Shown piece after piece: positions 6,686 through 13,810 of a DNA stretch of 14,621 nt (position 1 is its first letter; every line of letters starts with the position of its first letter). The notes under the pieces were generated by a model that saw only the letters and a list, made by a program, of their open reading frames with translations, did no database searches and was not told where the DNA came from. Source of the stretch: Spirochaetaceae bacterium (GTDB lineage Bacteria > Spirochaetota > Spirochaetia > Treponematales > Breznakiellaceae); the NCBI GenBank assembly GCA_031255115.1, contig JAIRTD010000121.1, positions 1-14,621 of the forward strand. The letters run 5' to 3'. Both the position numbers and the translations under genes were made by a program.

Positions 6686-7472
6686 CTGGGACGAATTTCT
6701 TGCCGCTCCTCCTCCGCCCCAGGGCGCGGCCATGACCATAGGCGGCTTTGACGGCATACACCGGGGGCACGAACTCCTCCTTAAAACAGTGCTTTCGCAA
6801 AACGATCACGGCGAAGCAACGGTAGTTACCTTTTTGCGAAGCCCCAAAGCCCTTCTCAGGCCCAAAGACTATCCGGGCGATATCTGCACCCTCGCCCAAA
6901 AACTCGAAATCTTCGAGGGCAGGGGAGTGGCCCATACCATACTCATTGACTTTTCAAAGAATTTCAGTACAATGAGCGGAAGGAATTTTATTGAATTCCT
7001 TGTTACGCGGGGAGGACTGCGCCGTCTTGTGGTGGGGAGCAATTTTCGCTGCGGACACCGGATGGATACGGGCGTAGAACAAATCCGGGAGCTGCTCGTT
7101 CCCGGAAAAATACCCGTCGAAGTGATCGAATCTCTCATGTACGGGACGGCTCCGGTAAGTTCTAGCCGTATACGGGCGGCCCTCGGCGAAGGGGATATCG
7201 CGCTGGCGTCGGAACTATTGGGCAGGCCCTTTGAGCTTGATCTCGAAGGCTCGATATCAGGCGGGAAGGGCGGCGTAACAAGCTACGAGCTTTCCGGCCT
7301 GGGCAGACTGGCGCCGCCGCCGGGCGTGTATGAGGCGCTGGTACGGAGCGGCCGCGGCCCGGCATGTACGGAAATCAGGACAGAGATACGCATAGCCGGG
7401 GGACAGGTCCTGGTTCCTTTATCCGTTGAGGCGCCGCGTATCAAATTTTTACAGGGTACCCAAGGAGTGTAA
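6672..7472 (+). CDS. ribF: RibF-type FMN adenylyltransferase (FAD synthetase) with a reduced flavokinase region
   Basis: A 266-residue protein. The N-terminal nucleotidyltransferase half (about 1-182), which makes FAD from FMN and ATP, looks intact: [13 protein letters not shown] with the HxGH signature at 30-33, [13 protein letters not shown], and SSSRIR at 163-168. The C-terminal riboflavin kinase half does not. It begins normally with [11 protein letters not shown], but the kinase GFPTAN motif is missing ([10 protein letters not shown] stands there). Only about 85 residues remain, compared with roughly 130 or more in bifunctional RibF, although a [10 protein letters not shown] strand is kept. 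No frameshift is suspected, since rpsO follows at once with its own binding site. GTG 6672 is supported by GGAGGAG. I infer FAD synthetase activity and doubt kinase activity. Confidence 0.87.
   Translation: MRISSWDEFLAAPPPPQGAAMTIGGFDGIHRGHELLLKTVLSQNDHGEATVVTFLRSPKALLRPKDYPGDICTLAQKLEIFEGRGVAHTILIDFSKNFSTMSGRNFIEFLVTRGGLRRLVVGSNFRCGHRMDTGVEQIRELLVPGKIPVEVIESLMYGTAPVSSSRIRAALGEGDIALASELLGRPFELDLEGSISGGKGGVTSYELSGLGRLAPPPGVYEALVRSGRGPACTEIRTEIRIAGGQVLVPLSVEAPRIKFLQGTQGV
7462..7467 (+). promoter_or_regulatory. Ribosome binding site fixing the rpsO start
   Basis: AAGGAG overlaps the last codons of ribF, 9 bases before ATG 7477. It selects that ATG over the 17-residue in-frame extension beginning at 7426. 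Confidence 0.8.
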
Positions 7473-7476
7473 CAAT

Positions 7477-7746
7477 ATGGCATTAAGCAAAGAAGATGTA
7501 CGGTCTGTGATAAACAAATTCGGCGAAAACGAAAAAGACACAGGCGCGACAGAAGTTCAGATTGCCTTGCTCACCGGACGCATTAACGCCCTTACCGAGC
7601 ACTGCAAACGGTTCAAAAAGGATAAATCCAGCCAGAGGGGTCTTTTGATCCTGGTCGGCCAACGCCGCCGTATGCTCAAGTACATACAGCGAACCAATCT
7701 TGAAGGCTACAGATCCCTTATCAAGGAACTTGGCCTCCGCAAATAA
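7477..7746 (+). CDS. rpsO: 30S ribosomal protein S15
   Basis: Exactly 89 residues, the standard S15 length. The four-helix protein binds 16S rRNA at the central domain and is a primary assembly protein. Characteristic blocks are [23 protein letters not shown], the [24 protein letters not shown] segment that contacts RNA, and the ending [12 protein letters not shown]. Start ATG 7477 is four bases after the ribF stop. pnp follows after only 12 bases, with no hairpin between them, unlike the E. coli rpsO-pnp junction, which has a terminator and an RNase III site. Confidence 0.98.
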   Translation: MALSKEDVRSVINKFGENEKDTGATEVQIALLTGRINALTEHCKRFKKDKSSQRGLLILVGQRRRMLKYIQRTNLEGYRSLIKELGLRK

Positions 7747-7758
7747 ACAAAGGTAATT

Positions 7759-9873
7759 ATGATTCAAAGAGTTTCATATCAGATAGCCGGCGAGGAGCTC
7801 ATTCTCGAAACCGGCCGAATCGCGAAACAGGCCAACGGCGCTGTATTCGCCCAATACGCGGGATCGGCGGTCATCGCCACGGCCTGCGCTTCAGCGTCAT
7901 CGGTAGAGGGCCTTGATTATGTGCCCCTCACCGTTGATTATAACGAAAAATACTACGCCGCGGGCAAGATACCGGGCGGATTTATCAAGCGGGAAAGCAG
8001 GCCCAAGGACAAGGAAATCCTTGTTTCCCGGCTCATAGACCGGCCCATGCGCCCCCTCTTCAACAAGGAATTCGGCAGGGAAATCCAGGTCGTGCCTACC
8101 ACCATATCTACCGATATGGTCAATCCGCCGGATATACTGGCCATCATCGCGTCCTCGGCGGCGGTTCATATTTCGGACATACCTTTTAACGGCCCCATCG
8201 CGGGAGTACGGGTATGCGCGTTAGGCGACGAACTCATCGTCAATCCCACCTATGACCAGATCGAGGCTTCGCGGCTTGAGATAGTAGTCGCCGGAACCAA
8301 AGACGGCATTACCATGGTCGAAGGCGGCGCCCAGGAAGTGGGCGAGGACCTTATGATACAGGCCCTGGAAAAAGCCTACGGGGTAATCATAGAACTCTGC
8401 GGCCTCCAGGAAAAACTCAGGGAGCTCTCCGGCAGAACCAAGCTCCCCCTGGTGGAATCAAGCGCGGTTCTGGAAAACAAAGACGCCATACGGGGCGCGG
8501 CCTACAGCCGCCTCGAAGAAGCCTGCTTTGTCAAAGGAAAGCTGGAACGCCACGCCGCCATAAAGGCCGTTAAAAACGACATCGCCTCCCAATACACGGA
8601 ACAGCTCGCTTCGGAAATCCAGAAAAAACTTTTTGACGCCCTCTTTGACGATATGGAATACGAGATACTCCGTTCTTCCATACTGGACAAGGGAAAGCGT
8701 GTAGACGGAAGGGGAACCGAAGACATACGCGACATAAGCTGCGAAATCGGCGTACTCAAACGAACCCACGGTTCGGCGCTCTTTACCCGGGGCGAAACCC
8801 AGGCCCTTGTCGTTACCACCCTGGGGACGGTTTTTGACGAACAGATCTTTGACGATATTGAAGGGGACAAGCGGGAGAATTTTCTGCTCCACTATAACTT
8901 TCCCCCTTATTCGGTAGGCGAAGTGGGACGCATGGGAACGGGCCGCAGAGAAATAGGCCACGGCAATCTTGCCCGCCGTTCCCTCGCCGCCATGGTGCCA
9001 GGCAAGGCCGAGTTTCCCTATACCATACGGGTCGTGTCCGAAATCATGGAATCAAACGGCTCTTCGTCAATGGCTTCGGTCTGCGGCGGAACCCTCGCCA
9101 TGCTCCACGCCGGCGTACCAATGAAAAAACCCGTAGCCGGTATAGCCATGGGGCTTATCACCGAAGCGTCCGGTAAGCCCGGCGAGCGTTATGCGGTACT
9201 CTCTGACATACTGGGCGAAGAAGACCACCTGGGCGATATGGACTTTAAGGTGGCGGGCACCGCCGACGGCATCACCGGTTTTCAGATGGACATCAAGATA
9301 GCCGGGGTAAGCCCGGAGATCATGAAGAACGCCCTTGATCAGGCAAGACGGGGAAGGCTCCACATACTTTCGGTGATGAACAAAACCATAAGCAAGCCCA
9401 TCGACAAGATCAGTGATTTTGCCCCCAAGATCGTAACCCTCAAGATAGAAGTTGACAAGATAGGCGCCCTCATAGGACCGGGGGGCAAGAACATCAAGGC
9501 CCTCTGCGAACAGCACAGCGTTACCATCAATACCGAGAACGACGGGACCGTAACCATCTACGGCAAAAACACCCAGGACGCCGAGAACGCCAGGGCCGCG
9601 GTCGTAGGCATAGTCTCGGATCCGGAAACCGGCCGCGTATACGAAGGCACGGTCAGGCGCATCATGGATTTCGGCGCCTTTGTAGAAATACTTCCCGGCA
9701 AGGAAGGACTCGTGCATATTTCCAAACTTTCCCGCCAGCGGGTGTCCAGTGTCGGCGAGGTGCTCAAGGAAGGCCAGGTTATCCCGGTCAAGCTCATGGA
9801 AATTGACAAGATGGGAAGGCTCAACCTTTCGTATATTGACGCCCTTGAAGCGAACCAGGAAGGAAGGAGATAG
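7759..9873 (+). CDS. pnp: Polyribonucleotide nucleotidyltransferase (PNPase)
   Basis: A 704-residue phosphorolytic 3'-5' exoribonuclease, forming a trimeric ring in the cytoplasm. Two RNase PH domains flank a helical linker. The first carries GFIKRESRPKDKEILVSRLIDRP starting near residue 74; the second carries the catalytic acidic cluster EDHLGDMD at 488-495. A KH domain with GPGG at 573-576 and an S1 domain from about 629 (EGTVRRIMDFGAFVEILPGKEGLVHIS) complete the usual architecture. Length is normal and all key residues appear present. ATG 7759 is preceded by AAAGGT. Position after rpsO is widely conserved. The S1 end lacks the long charged tail seen in some homologues. Confidence 0.98.
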   Translation: MIQRVSYQIAGEELILETGRIAKQANGAVFAQYAGSAVIATACASASSVEGLDYVPLTVDYNEKYYAAGKIPGGFIKRESRPKDKEILVSRLIDRPMRPLFNKEFGREIQVVPTTISTDMVNPPDILAIIASSAAVHISDIPFNGPIAGVRVCALGDELIVNPTYDQIEASRLEIVVAGTKDGITMVEGGAQEVGEDLMIQALEKAYGVIIELCGLQEKLRELSGRTKLPLVESSAVLENKDAIRGAAYSRLEEACFVKGKLERHAAIKAVKNDIASQYTEQLASEIQKKLFDALFDDMEYEILRSSILDKGKRVDGRGTEDIRDISCEIGVLKRTHGSALFTRGETQALVVTTLGTVFDEQIFDDIEGDKRENFLLHYNFPPYSVGEVGRMGTGRREIGHGNLARRSLAAMVPGKAEFPYTIRVVSEIMESNGSSSMASVCGGTLAMLHAGVPMKKPVAGIAMGLITEASGKPGERYAVLSDILGEEDHLGDMDFKVAGTADGITGFQMDIKIAGVSPEIMKNALDQARRGRLHILSVMNKTISKPIDKISDFAPKIVTLKIEVDKIGALIGPGGKNIKALCEQHSVTINTENDGTVTIYGKNTQDAENARAAVVGIVSDPETGRVYEGTVRRIMDFGAFVEILPGKEGLVHISKLSRQRVSSVGEVLKEGQVIPVKLMEIDKMGRLNLSYIDALEANQEGRR

Positions 9874-9881
9874 CGCTGCCT

Positions 9882-10331
9882 GTGTCTGGCGATACGGTCA
9901 GGGTGCTTATTACGAGGCTTGACCCCCGTTCCCGGCTTCCTTCATACGAAAGCGAAGGGGCCGCGGGGGCCGATGTCAGGGCCTGTCTTGACGGCCCGCT
10001 GACCCTCGCCCCCGGCGCTTACGGCAAAATACCTACAGGCTTTGCCCTGGCCATACCCGCCGGGTTTGAAGCCCAGGTGCGGCCCCGCTCCGGCCTGGCC
10101 GCAAAAAACGGCGTTACCGTGCTTAACAGCCCCGGGACCATAGATTCGGACTACCGGGGCGAAGTCCAGATCATTTTGATTAACCACGGCCGCGAGCCCT
10201 TTACCGTTACCCACGGCGAGCGCATAGCCCAGCTCGTGTTTAGCCGGGTTCAGGCCGTGAATTTTGAGGAAACTCCCTCCCTGCCGCCGAGTTCCCGGGG
10301 TACTGGCGGTTTCGGTTCCACTGGTGTATAA
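9882..10331 (+). CDS. dut: Deoxyuridine 5'-triphosphate nucleotidohydrolase (dUTPase)
   Basis: A 149-residue trimeric dUTPase that hydrolyses dUTP to dUMP and pyrophosphate, keeping uracil out of DNA and supplying dTMP synthesis. All five motifs are present: 1, AAGADVRA (27-34); 2, RPRSGLA (67-73); 3, NSPGTIDSDYRGEV (82-95) with the catalytic aspartate D90 in the SDYRGE block; 4, GERIAQLVF (112-120); 5, RGTGGFGSTG (139-148). GTG 9882 lies 8 bases after pnp, with AAGGAGA at 9864-9870 as a somewhat distant binding site. Its stop lies 10 bases before the lptF ATG. No oddity is seen in the protein. Confidence 0.97.
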   Translation: MSGDTVRVLITRLDPRSRLPSYESEGAAGADVRACLDGPLTLAPGAYGKIPTGFALAIPAGFEAQVRPRSGLAAKNGVTVLNSPGTIDSDYRGEVQIILINHGREPFTVTHGERIAQLVFSRVQAVNFEETPSLPPSSRGTGGFGSTGV

Positions 10332-10332
10332 T
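10327..10332 (+). promoter_or_regulatory. TATAAT hexamer before lptF
   Basis: A perfect -10-like TATAAT spans the dut stop codon. The best -35 at suitable spacing (10303-10309, CTGGCGG) is poor. A transcript from here would start near 10339, about 3 bases before the lptF ATG, making a nearly leaderless message. It may be chance. Confidence 0.25.
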
Positions 10333-10341
10333 ACCAGCCGT

Positions 10342-11613
10342 ATGAGAAAAAGCGGCCGCTCCCTATCCTTCATCATAATCAGACATGTCGCAGGCGAGGC
10401 CCTCTTTGCTTTTTTTGTGTCCTTTCTTTTTTTCTTTTTTGTTTTTTTTGTGAACCAACTGCTCCTCATGGTTCAGGAATTACTCTCCAAACATGTGCCC
10501 CTGTACCAGGTCGGCCTGCTCCTTTTTTATTCTCTTCCCTCGGTTATCGCCATGGCAGCTCCCTTTGGCGCTCTTCTTGGCGTGGTGATGACCATAGGCC
10601 GGCTCAGTTCCGACAACGAAGTACTGGTCATGCTTTCGTCGGGGCTCTCGTATAAAAACATTTTTCTCCCCGCCCTTGCCGTAGGGGTTTTTGTTACCCT
10701 GATTTCCTTTTTTGCCAATGACGTGCTGCTTCCCGCGGGGACAGTGCGCTTCTCGCGGCTGTACCGGCGCATACTTTTTTCCACGCCGGCCCTGGAGCTG
10801 GAATCGAATTCGGTAAAGCGTTTCAGGAATACCATACTGGTTACCGGGGCGGTACAGGGAAAGGCCATAGATAATATGTTGATCTTTGACCGTACCGGCG
10901 AGGGAGAACGAAGGGTCATCATCGCAAAAAAAGCCGAGCTTACCGATTCGGGGACCACGAGGCTCAGCCTCGACCTCCATGACAGCTTTATTCAGTCTTC
11001 AAAAGAAACGAGGAGGACTGATTATGATTATTCTTCGGCGTCCTTTCTCCGGTATTCGGTAAACCAGAGCGATCTCTGGCAGACCCAGTCGGCCATAGGG
11101 CCAAGGGAGATGAGTTCCACCGACGTACGCCGGGAAATCAAGGAAAAAGAAGCAAGCCTGGCCGGCCAGATTGATGATATACGCCTCAGGACGGCGGGAA
11201 AGGCCCTTGCCCTGGAACGCATGCTCCGCGCCGGCCCTTCCCATCCCGACTGGAACCGCCGTACGGGGCAGCGGGACGAGCTGCTGCGGGAACTGGAAAA
11301 TATCAGGGCGCGCCGGAAAGACCGGAACCTCCTCTTTTACCGGCTTGAGTATTATAAAAAATTTTCCATACCGGCGGGCGCGTTCTGCCTCGCCTTTCTT
11401 TCCATACCGCTCGGGCTTTTTTCCCGGAGGAGCGGCCAGGTCGTGGGCCTCCTCTTCGGCCTTCTTGTTTCGGTACTCTACTGGGCCCTGCTTCTCGGCG
11501 GCCAGACCATGGGGATGCGTCTTGGATATTCGCCTTTCTGGTCCATGTGGCTCCCCAACGCCCTTGCTCTTGCCGCAGGCGCCGTACTCTGCATTATACG
11601 GGTGCGCCAATGA
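10342..11613 (+). CDS. lptF: LptF-type permease of the LptB2FG export machine (YjgP/YjgQ family)
   Basis: A 423-residue inner-membrane protein. With LptG and the ATPase LptB it would form the ABC machine that lifts lipid A-type lipids, or another amphiphile, out of the inner membrane. Three N-terminal membrane segments (first about 14-40, very Phe-rich) are followed by a periplasmic domain and three C-terminal membrane segments (about 341-361, 368-392 and 401-421). GALLGVVMTIGRLSSDNEVLVMLSSG in the second-to-third segment region is the family signature. It is longer than typical LptF (about 360), mainly through a highly charged, probably helical stretch at about 257-338. ATG 10342 is chosen because family homology begins there; it has no evident ribosome binding site. 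It overlaps lptG by 4 bases. LptF versus LptG is assigned by gene order. Confidence 0.85.
   Translation: MRKSGRSLSFIIIRHVAGEALFAFFVSFLFFFFVFFVNQLLLMVQELLSKHVPLYQVGLLLFYSLPSVIAMAAPFGALLGVVMTIGRLSSDNEVLVMLSSGLSYKNIFLPALAVGVFVTLISFFANDVLLPAGTVRFSRLYRRILFSTPALELESNSVKRFRNTILVTGAVQGKAIDNMLIFDRTGEGERRVIIAKKAELTDSGTTRLSLDLHDSFIQSSKETRRTDYDYSSASFLRYSVNQSDLWQTQSAIGPREMSSTDVRREIKEKEASLAGQIDDIRLRTAGKALALERMLRAGPSHPDWNRRTGQRDELLRELENIRARRKDRNLLFYRLEYYKKFSIPAGAFCLAFLSIPLGLFSRRSGQVVGLLFGLLVSVLYWALLLGGQTMGMRLGYSPFWSMWLPNALALAAGAVLCIIRVRQ
10410..10449 (+). repeat. Clustered T homopolymers in the first LptF membrane segment
   Basis: Runs of T7 (10410-10416), T7 (10427-10433), T6 (10435-10440) and T8 (10442-10449) occur within 40 bases. 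They encode the Phe-rich membrane helix. Gain or loss of one T in any run would frameshift lptF early. Confidence 0.8.
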
Positions 11614-12674
11614 TACTGGTCCGTTATCTGCTGCGCCAGTTTATACCGGTGTTTTTTATGGCCTCGGCGATGTTTGTCTTTCTTATACTGCTTATAGATC
11701 TCTTTGCCAACCTTCCCCGCTACCTTACCAATGACGCCACGCTGCTTCAGATTCTCAGGATAAGCGGCTATTATCTTCCCAAAGCCTTTATGTATTCCGT
11801 GCCCATATCCCTCCTCTTTGCCGCGGCCCATACCCTGGGCGAACTTTACGCGCGCAACGAACTTACGGCGGTTTTCTGCGCGGGTTTTCCCTTTTACCGT
11901 TTTTGCGTCCCGCTTTTCTGCGTCGCCCTTGTTGCGGCTTTTTTTTCTTTTTTCTTTGAAGACCGCCTGGTGATTCCTACGATAAAGATAAAGAACGAAC
12001 TCAGCCGCGTCCTCATAGGCCAGAACTCTCCTTCTGATGATTCTGACATTGGTATAAGGACCAACGGCGGCAAAACCCTTTACTTGGTAGATTACTATGA
12101 CGGCTTGCGAAAAACCATGAGCGGCGTAAGCATAGTGGAACAGGACGAAGAAGGGAAGCTGCGTTCCATTGTGCGTTCTCCCCAGGCCGAATGGACCGGA
12201 GAGTACTGGGCGCTTTCCAACCCTATCGAATACTACTGGGCGGGAGGATTAATGCGTTCCCGCCCCTTTGCCGGTACGCAAAAGTACGACGAGGACCCCG
12301 GCGCTTTCAGGCGGCGGACGCTTGATGTGGCGGAACTCAATGTCAAAGACGCCGCGCTGCTTGTCGCCGACCTCAAGACCGCAGGGCTTCCCTATGTGGA
12401 GGCCCAGGCGGATTACTACCACCGCTTTTCCTTTCCGGCGGTCTCCCTGGTGGTAATGTTCCTTTCAGCCGCCATGGGGGGGAGGTTCAAAAAAAACATA
12501 CTCCTTATGAGTCTCTTGACCAGCCTTATTTCGGCAGTGGTATTTTATGTAATCGAGATGGTTACCATGACCATGGCGAAGACCGGGTATCTGCCCGCCC
12601 CGCTCGGCGCCTGGTTTCCGGTATTGGGTTTTATAGTTCTGGGCGTATTTCTCCTCAGGACGGTGAGGACCTGA
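11610..12674 (+). CDS. lptG: LptG-type permease of the LptB2FG export machine (YjgP/YjgQ family)
   Basis: A 354-residue partner of the preceding LptF-like protein, of normal family length. It begins MILVRYLLRQFIPVFFMAS, with the Arg-containing start typical of the family, and has three N-terminal membrane segments (about 10-32, 52-78 and 95-118). A periplasmic domain of about 150 residues follows, and then three more segments from about 280 onward (FSFPAVSLVVMFLSAAMGG, then LLTSLISAVVFYVIEMV and a last helix ending VFLLRTVRT). The start ATG overlaps the lptF stop as ATGA; an open frame reaching back to 11547 lies inside lptF and is not family-like. The last base is shared with the tgt ATG (TGATG). 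No lptB-like ATPase or lptA/lptC gene is in the window. Confidence 0.85.
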   Translation: MILVRYLLRQFIPVFFMASAMFVFLILLIDLFANLPRYLTNDATLLQILRISGYYLPKAFMYSVPISLLFAAAHTLGELYARNELTAVFCAGFPFYRFCVPLFCVALVAAFFSFFFEDRLVIPTIKIKNELSRVLIGQNSPSDDSDIGIRTNGGKTLYLVDYYDGLRKTMSGVSIVEQDEEGKLRSIVRSPQAEWTGEYWALSNPIEYYWAGGLMRSRPFAGTQKYDEDPGAFRRRTLDVAELNVKDAALLVADLKTAGLPYVEAQADYYHRFSFPAVSLVVMFLSAAMGGRFKKNILLMSLLTSLISAVVFYVIEMVTMTMAKTGYLPAPLGAWFPVLGFIVLGVFLLRTVRT

Positions 12675-13810
12675 TGGCCGAAACCATATTCACCGTAAAA
12701 CACTCAAGCTCTTCCTGCAATGCCCGCAGCGGGGAACTCCTGCTTCCCCGGGGTACTGTTGCCACGCCGGTCTTTATGCCCGTGGGAACCAACGGAACCG
12801 TCAAGGCCCTTACCAATGAGGACCTTGTGGAAATAGGCTTCGAGATACTTCTTTCCAATACCTACCATCTGTATCTCAGGCCGGGAACCGGGGTTATAGA
12901 AAAAGCCGGCGGCCTGCACCGTTTTATGAACTGGAACCGGAACATACTTACCGACTCAGGGGGTTTTCAGATTTTTTCCCTGGCCGCCTTCCGCAAGATA
13001 ACGCCGGAAGGAGTAAAGTTCCGTTCCCATATAGACGGCTCTTCCCATTTTCTGAGTCCCGAATCCGTGGTGGAGATACAGCGCGTATTGGGAAGCGATA
13101 TACAGATGCAGCTTGATGTCTGCACCCCCTGGCAGACCGAAAAGAAGCAGGCGAAAAAGGCCCTTGATATTACCACGCTCTGGCTCAAGCGGGCAAAGGA
13201 GGCCTGGCTCAGGGCCGGGGAAACAGGATACCAGGGCAAACTCTTTGCCATACTCCAGGGGAATTTTTACAGGGAACTCCGGGAAGAAAGCGCCGCCGCC
13301 CTTGCACTGGCCGATACGCCGGGGCTTGCCATAGGGGGACTTTCTGTAGGCGAACCGCCCGAAGTGTTTCAGGAATTTCTTTCCTTTTCGGCCGGGCTTC
13401 TTTCCAGGGAAAAACCCCGCTATGTCATGGGCATAGGTACGCCCCGGTATATACTTGACGCCATTGAACAGGGCATAGACATGTTTGACTGCGTTTTTCC
13501 CACGAGGACCGGGAGAAACGGCCATGTTTTTACCCATACAGGACCCTTTGCCCTTAAAAAAGCCGAAAACAGCCTTGCCATGGAACCGATAGATGCGGAA
13601 TGCGGCTGTAAAGTCTGCCGTCTGTACAGCCGGGCCTATTTACGGCATCTTTTTAAGACCAGGGAGATACTCTGCTCAATGCTGGCAAGCTATCACAATC
13701 TTTATTTCCTTCATGATATGGTAAAAAAAGCCCGGGAGGCGATAAACGGCGACCGCTTTATGGATTTTAAGCGGGATTTTCTTTCCCGTTATGAGGAGGG
13801 CCACGAATGA
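12674..13810 (+). CDS. tgt: Queuine tRNA-guanine transglycosylase (TGT)
   Basis: A 378-residue TIM-barrel enzyme that exchanges guanine 34 for the queuosine precursor preQ1 in tRNAs with GUN anticodons. The first catalytic aspartate is D94, in LTDSGGFQIFSL. The nucleophile is D272, in DMFDCVFPTRTGRNG. The substrate-side loop MGIGTPRYILDAI precedes it. The structural zinc site is complete: C310-x-C312-x2-C315 and H341. Length is normal. ATG 12674 overlaps the lptG stop by one base and has GAGGA a few bases upstream. Its stop overlaps the next gene as ATGA. No other queuosine genes are visible, so preQ1 synthesis or uptake must be encoded elsewhere. Confidence 0.97.
   Translation: MAETIFTVKHSSSSCNARSGELLLPRGTVATPVFMPVGTNGTVKALTNEDLVEIGFEILLSNTYHLYLRPGTGVIEKAGGLHRFMNWNRNILTDSGGFQIFSLAAFRKITPEGVKFRSHIDGSSHFLSPESVVEIQRVLGSDIQMQLDVCTPWQTEKKQAKKALDITTLWLKRAKEAWLRAGETGYQGKLFAILQGNFYRELREESAAALALADTPGLAIGGLSVGEPPEVFQEFLSFSAGLLSREKPRYVMGIGTPRYILDAIEQGIDMFDCVFPTRTGRNGHVFTHTGPFALKKAENSLAMEPIDAECGCKVCRLYSRAYLRHLFKTREILCSMLASYHNLYFLHDMVKKAREAINGDRFMDFKRDFLSRYEEGHE

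Noticed and set aside
10264..10341. Upstream extension of lptF into dut
   Set aside because: The region encodes dUTPase motif 5 in the correct frame, and the extra residues are not LptF-like.
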